Origin: Vibrio hepatarius
Lineage (GTDB): Bacteria > Pseudomonadota > Gammaproteobacteria > Enterobacterales > Vibrionaceae
DNA length: 64,000 nt
Direction: 5' to 3'
NCBI RefSeq assembly: GCF_018860525.1
Contig: NZ_JAHKPM010000032.1
Span: forward strand, 155,223 to 219,222
Below are positions 59,714-64,000 of this stretch, piece after piece; position 1 is the first letter of the stretch; each line of letters opens with the position of its first letter. A model generated the notes under the pieces. The model was not told the origin of the DNA and searched no databases. It saw only the letters and a list, made by a program, of their open reading frames with translations. A program made the translations under genes and the position numbers.

Positions 59714-60484
59714 CTATGCTTTCGCAGTTGCAGCGGCTTTAGCAATGGCAGCGAAGCTTTTAGCATCAAGTGATGCTCCACCGACAAGTGCACCGTCGAT
59801 ATCTGGTTGAGAGAAATAAGCTTGTGCATTCTCTGGCTTGACACTACCACCGTATTGAATGATGACTTGCTCAGCAACAGCAGAATTTTTCTCTGCAATA
59901 AGAGCACGAATGGATGCATGGATACGTTGTGCATCTTCAGCAGTTGCCGCTTTACCTGTACCGATAGCCCAAATTGGCTCATATGCGATAATTGCACCGT
60001 TCAATGATTCAACGCCATACGTATCGATTACGGCATTGATTTGGCGAGCGCAAACTGCTTCTGTTTCACCCGCTTCATTCTGAGATTCGGATTCGCCGAT
60101 ACAAAAAACTGGCTTAAGGCCATTTTCTTTTAAGAAGTTAAATTTCTTGGCAATGAATTGGTCTGATTCATTATGGTATTCACGTCTCTCTGAGTGACCA
60201 ATAATGATATGAGTGGCACCAAAGTCTTTGAGCATTTCAGGAGACATGTCACCAGTAAATGCACCGCTATTATTAAGGTCGGCATTTTGTGCACCTAGGA
60301 TGATGTTGTTAGTTCCTTGTGCGATCAGTTTTTCTACCTGATCGATATAAAGTGCTGGTGGAGCTATAGCCACATCAACACCGTCGATGCCTTCAAGTTC
60401 GGTGTTTAGGCCAGTTATCAGCTCATTCACCATCGCTTTGCTACCATTAAGCTTCCAGTTACCCATGACTACAGGACGACGCAT
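59714..60484 (-). CDS. tpiA: Triosephosphate isomerase
   Basis: Interconverts dihydroxyacetone phosphate and glyceraldehyde-3-phosphate. The 256-residue protein has GNWKLNGS (Lys near residue 11), the catalytic His in [11 protein letters not shown] near 95, the catalytic Glu in [15 protein letters not shown] near 168, and [11 protein letters not shown] near 210. The 248-bp gap upstream, shared with the divergent tautomerase gene, shows no recognisable operator. Confidence 0.98.
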   Translation of the reverse strand: MRRPVVMGNWKLNGSKAMVNELITGLNTELEGIDGVDVAIAPPALYIDQVEKLIAQGTNNIILGAQNADLNNSGAFTGDMSPEMLKDFGATHIIIGHSERREYHNESDQFIAKKFNFLKENGLKPVFCIGESESQNEAGETEAVCARQINAVIDTYGVESLNGAIIAYEPIWAIGTGKAATAEDAQRIHASIRALIAEKNSAVAEQVIIQYGGSVKPENAQAYFSQPDIDGALVGGASLDAKSFAAIAKAAATAKA

Positions 60485-60732
60485 AGGAATATCTCCGTAA
60501 TTAATAAATTAATGTAAAAAATCTTCGTAAGAATATAACAGATAAAACTAGCGAGATCATGATTAGCGTCATGACTTATTGGCTTGGCGTAAGTGATCTA
60601 TGAAGCAGTTTATGTGTAGTAACCTCGGCATTATAAATTGAAGCTGATAGTGTTTATTGGTTTTTGGAACAATAAATCGCAACCGTCATAGTTATATGGC
60701 TTGTGTATATTTAAAACTTACTAAGGAATACT

Positions 60733-61080
60733 ATGCCTAATTTAGTCATGGAATACGCTCATACTGTAGAGAAAGTGGTGGATGTAAGAAATCTTCTTAA
60801 ATCTTTGCATCATGTGGCACTTAGCTGCGGTTTGTTTGATGCTGAATCGGTAAAATCTCGCTCTTTCCGTTGCCAGGATTGGTTAATAGGCGATACAGGT
60901 AATAATGAGGATTTTATTCACGTTAGTTTTGATTTACTTGACGGAAGAACGCAACAACAAAAACAGCAGCTATCGTGTCAGTTAATGGAAGTTCTTCAAG
61001 CGCAGGCTGGAGAAGTACATAGTTTAACAATTAATATCCGAGATATGGATCGGGAATGTTTTCAAAAAGTACTCAACTAG
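60733..61080 (+). CDS. Tautomerase-superfamily protein of the 5-carboxymethyl-2-hydroxymuconate isomerase type
   Basis: Small 115-residue protein of the CHMI (HpaF) family, whose members use an N-terminal proline as base after methionine removal; here Pro2 in MPNLVMEYAHT is retained. The central segment CQDWLIGDTGNNEDFIHVSFDLLDGR also fits the family. No homoprotocatechuate-degradation genes are nearby, so the real substrate is uncertain. It stands alone between tpiA and coaA. Confidence 0.85.
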   Translation: MPNLVMEYAHTVEKVVDVRNLLKSLHHVALSCGLFDAESVKSRSFRCQDWLIGDTGNNEDFIHVSFDLLDGRTQQQKQQLSCQLMEVLQAQAGEVHSLTINIRDMDRECFQKVLN

Positions 61081-61132
61081 CTTGAGTGAAAATGGGATTA
61101 ACTCTGGCGATGGCTGACTATATGGCTTTTAA

Positions 61133-61169
61133 ACTAGGGTGGCAAAAATGGGCAACCCTAGTCCTTTTT
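61133..61169. terminator. Terminator between the tautomerase gene and coaA
   Basis: ACTAGGGT (61133-61140) and ACCCTAGT (61155-61162), then TTTTT. Confidence 0.85.
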
Positions 61170-61175
61170 GATTAG

Positions 61176-62099
61176 CTACTTTCTTAGCAAGATTTCTTCT
61201 ACCGTGTGGTCTTGCCCCTTTTTCAAGATGAGCTGGGCTCGTCCTCTTGTGGGGAATATATTTTCTCTAAGATTGATGCCATTAATGGATCGCCAGACAT
61301 GATGCGCTTCTTCTGTCGCTTCTTGCTCACTGAGTTTTGTATAATGACTAAAGAAAGATCCAGGTTCAGTAAAGGCCCCTAAGCGGAAATTGAGAAAACG
61401 TTCAACATACCACTGCTCAATAACATTACTCTCAGCATCTACATACAGAGAGAAATCAAGAAAATCGGAGACAAACACTCTATGCTGATCATCTTGGTAG
61501 TCCATTCCACTTTGTAATACATTAAGTCCTTCAATAATAAGTACGTCAGGTCGATCGACGACTTTAACATCGTCAGTAATATCGTATGTGATATGTGAGT
61601 ACACAGGCACTTTTAGGTTAGGTTTACCCGCTTTGACATCGGATACAAACTCGATAAGACGTTTAATATCATAAGATTCAGGGAAGCCTTTTCGGTGTAG
61701 GATTCCTTTATCGTCTAATTCTTTGGTTGGGTATAGAAATCCATCTGTTGTTACGAGCTCTACTGTGGGGTGATTATCCCAGCGAGAGAGTAACTCTTTA
61801 AGTAGCCGTGCCGTTGTGCTTTTTCCTACCGCGACGCTTCCTGCAACTCCAATGATAAAAGGTGGCGCCTTTTCTGAGTTATCAAGAAAGTTATTGAGTA
61901 CGGAGTTACGACTCTGCCTTGCTGCTACATATAAGTTAAGTAGACGAGAAAGTGGTAGATATATTTCAACTGCTTCTTTCATAGTTAGGCTTTCATTCAC
62001 ACCCTGTAGCTCAATGAGATCTTGCTCAGAAAGTGTCATGGGCACAGAATTACGTAATTCTGCCCAATGCTGGCGAGTAAAAGAGAGATATGGAGTCAT
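61176..62099 (-). CDS. coaA: Pantothenate kinase, type I
   Basis: First and rate-limiting step of coenzyme A synthesis. The 307-residue protein has the P-loop GVAGSVAVGKSTTARLL near residues 84-100, the pantothenate-binding TTDGFLYP near 117-124, and IEGLNVLQ near 169. Position just before the tRNA-tuf unit, divergent from it, matches E. coli. Confidence 0.97.
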   Translation of the reverse strand: MTPYLSFTRQHWAELRNSVPMTLSEQDLIELQGVNESLTMKEAVEIYLPLSRLLNLYVAARQSRNSVLNNFLDNSEKAPPFIIGVAGSVAVGKSTTARLLKELLSRWDNHPTVELVTTDGFLYPTKELDDKGILHRKGFPESYDIKRLIEFVSDVKAGKPNLKVPVYSHITYDITDDVKVVDRPDVLIIEGLNVLQSGMDYQDDQHRVFVSDFLDFSLYVDAESNVIEQWYVERFLNFRLGAFTEPGSFFSHYTKLSEQEATEEAHHVWRSINGINLRENIFPTRGRAQLILKKGQDHTVEEILLRK

Positions 62100-62264
62100 A
62101 GTCTTCCTAACTGAGGTTCGCGGTAAGAGCTGCGAAAATACAATAACCTAAGCGAATTGCCAAACATAAGGGGCGAAAATAGGTTATTTTAGCGACTTGT
62201 TTGCTCGAATTTTCAACAAACAACCGTAAACCCAGTAAAAAAACGTTTTTTTTTGATTTACCTA

Positions 62265-62293
62265 TTGCAAGGTAGCGCATCCTTCACTAGAAT
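62265..62293 (+). promoter_or_regulatory. Promoter of the tRNA-tuf operon
   Basis: TTGCAA (62265-62270), a 17-base spacer, then TAGAAT (62288-62293). A GC-rich discriminator (GCGCTCC) follows, typical of stringently controlled stable-RNA promoters, and an A/T-rich UP-like tract lies just upstream. Confidence 0.85.
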
Positions 62294-62306
62294 GCGCTCC
62301 ACTTAT

Positions 62307-62382
<76 letters not shown>

Positions 62383-62417
62383 TTATATTTTTTTTGTTTA
62401 TAATGGTTTGAAAATTT

Positions 62418-62502
<85 letters not shown>

Positions 62503-62536
62503 TATTATTTAGGAATAGCTCACAGAGTTACGCGTT

Positions 62537-62611
<75 letters not shown>

Positions 62612-62624
62612 CTCTATTATGAGT

Positions 62625-62700
<76 letters not shown>

Positions 62701-62803
62701 GCTCTAAAAGCAAACTTTTCCTTTTGATATATACTTTATCACCAATACTTTTTGGTTGCGTGGTCATCAAAGCCACCTCAATCCGTACCTAGAGGGACAA
62801 CTC

Positions 62804-63988
62804 ATGTCTAAAGAAAAATTTGAACGTACGAAACCGCACGTAAACGTTGGTACTATCGGCCACGTTGACCACGGTAAAACCACTCTAACTGCTGCAATCT
62901 GTACAACTCTTGCTAAAGTGTACGGCGGTGTTGCGAAAGACTTCGCATCGATCGATAACGCTCCAGAAGAGCGTGAGCGCGGTATCACAATCGCTACTTC
63001 TCACGTAGAGTACGACACTCCATCACGTCACTACGCACACGTAGACTGTCCAGGACACGCGGATTATGTTAAGAACATGATCACAGGTGCTGCACAGATG
63101 GACGGTGGTATCCTAGTTGTTGCTGCAACAGATGGCCCAATGCCACAGACTCGTGAGCACATCCTACTAGGTCGTCAGGTTGGTATCCCATACATCATCG
63201 TATTCATGAACAAATGTGACATGGTTGACGATGAAGAGCTACTAGAACTAGTAGAAATGGAAGTACGTGAACTGCTTTCAGAGTACGACTTCCCAGGTGA
63301 TGACCTACCAGTTATCCAAGGTTCAGCACTAGGAGCTCTAAACGGTGAAGAGCAGTGGGAAGCGAAGATTGTTGAACTAGCAGAAGCTCTAGATTCTTAC
63401 ATTCCAGAGCCAGAGCGTGCAATCGATCTACCATTCCTAATGCCAATCGAAGACGTATTCTCAATCCAAGGACGTGGTACAGTAGTAACAGGTCGTATTG
63501 AGCGTGGTATTCTAAACGTAGGTAACGAAGTAGAAATCGTTGGTATCAAAGAAACAACGTCAACGACTTGTACAGGTGTTGAGATGTTCCGTAAACTTCT
63601 AGACGAAGGTCGTGCGGGAGAGAACGTTGGTGCACTTCTACGTGGTACTAAGCGTGATGAAGTAGAGCGTGGTCAAGTACTAGCGGCGCCAGGTTCAATC
63701 ACTCCACACACTAAGTTTGAGTCTGAAGTATACGTACTGTCTAAAGATGAAGGTGGTCGTCACACGCCATTCTTCAAAGGTTACCGTCCACAGTTTTACT
63801 TCCGTACAACGGACGTAACGGGCAACATCGAACTACCAGAAGGCGTAGAGATGGTAATGCCAGGCGATAACATCAAGATGGTTGTAGAGCTAATTGCACC
63901 AATCGCTATGGACGATGGTCTTCGTTTCGCGATCCGTGAAGGCGGCCGTACAGTAGGTGCTGGTGTTGTTGCTAAGATCTTCGACTAA
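62804..63988 (+). CDS. tuf: Elongation factor Tu
   Basis: GTPase that brings aminoacyl-tRNA to the ribosome. The 394-residue product from ATG 62804 ([16 protein letters not shown]) has GAGGGACAACTC upstream; the frame is open to 62756 but that part is leader. GTPase motifs are GHVDHGKT (residues 19-26), DCPGHADY (81-88) and NKCD (136-139). Codon use is strongly biased (CTA for Leu, CGT for Arg), as expected of a top-expressed Vibrio gene. Position after the four tRNAs corresponds to tufB. Confidence 0.98.
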   Translation: MSKEKFERTKPHVNVGTIGHVDHGKTTLTAAICTTLAKVYGGVAKDFASIDNAPEERERGITIATSHVEYDTPSRHYAHVDCPGHADYVKNMITGAAQMDGGILVVAATDGPMPQTREHILLGRQVGIPYIIVFMNKCDMVDDEELLELVEMEVRELLSEYDFPGDDLPVIQGSALGALNGEEQWEAKIVELAEALDSYIPEPERAIDLPFLMPIEDVFSIQGRGTVVTGRIERGILNVGNEVEIVGIKETTSTTCTGVEMFRKLLDEGRAGENVGALLRGTKRDEVERGQVLAAPGSITPHTKFESEVYVLSKDEGGRHTPFFKGYRPQFYFRTTDVTGNIELPEGVEMVMPGDNIKMVVELIAPIAMDDGLRFAIREGGRTVGAGVVAKIFD

Positions 63989-64000
63989 TTCATAGGAATT

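Noticed and set aside
62756..62803. 16-residue N-terminal extension of EF-Tu
   Set aside because: EF-Tu begins MSKEKFER; the preceding bases are leader with a ribosome site just before ATG 62804.

Overview
The window is a stretch of ordinary core chromosome from a gammaproteobacterium of the family Vibrionaceae, most likely a Vibrio. The evidence is an AphA quorum-sensing regulator next to ppc, an argininosuccinate lyase fused to an acetyltransferase, a pilMNOPQ operon in front of aroK-aroB-damX-dam, and many gene orders shared with Escherichia coli (metJ/metB-metL, rpmE/priA, ftsN-hslVU, yibN-secB-gpsA-cysE, four tRNAs before tuf). Base composition is moderately AT-rich and even throughout. 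I see no insertion sequence, prophage, integron cassette, CRISPR array or rRNA gene.

Layout. 1-3.5 kb: methionine genes metL (cut by the window edge) and metB, diverging from the repressor metJ across a tandem met-box operator. 3.6-5.3 kb: short malic enzyme and ribosomal protein L31. 5.6-11.8 kb: priA, cytR, ftsN, hslV, hslU. 12-16.1 kb: a nitroreductase with iodotyrosine-deiodinase-like lid residues and the frdABCD operon. 16.5-20.8 kb: epmA, a membrane rhodanese, secB, gpsA, cysE. 20.8-24.4 kb: aphA and ppc. 24.6-31.1 kb: arginine biosynthesis, argE diverging from argC-argB-argG-argH(A). 31.3-35 kb: a small Cys-rich membrane protein and a peroxide-response locus (flavin disulfide reductase, peroxiredoxin-glutaredoxin hybrid, oxyR). 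35-41.7 kb: PBP1A and pilMNOPQ. 41.9-48.6 kb: aroK, aroB, damX, dam, rpe, gph, trpS. 48.6-54.9 kb: trmL, Mn superoxide dismutase, cpxA-cpxR diverging from cpxP, fieF, pfkA. 55-62.1 kb: epmB/efp, menA, rraA, a MATE transporter, tpiA, a small tautomerase, coaA. 62.3-64 kb: tRNA-Thr, -Tyr, -Gly, -Thr and tuf.

Regulatory DNA is the richest part of the window. I could read a four-unit MetJ operator, an OxyR operator matching 15 of the 16 tetranucleotide bases, a Fur box before sodA, a CpxR box between cpxR and cpxP, a CRP-like box before frdA, a possible sigma-32 promoter before hslVU, a sigma-70 promoter for the tRNA-tuf unit, and an aphA control region with both a LuxR/HapR-like operator and a leader segment able to pair with Qrr small RNAs. 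Many convergent gene pairs share bidirectional terminators.

No wholly new multi-gene system is evident. The most interesting leads are the aphA control region, the cysteine-rich C-terminal tail of the flavoprotein beside the peroxiredoxin-glutaredoxin hybrid, the deiodinase-like flavoprotein, the missing PilP lipobox cysteine with an unusually short PilQ, and several long perfect inverted repeats that no gene explains. Gene names rest on motif recognition and synteny read by eye; no database search was possible.
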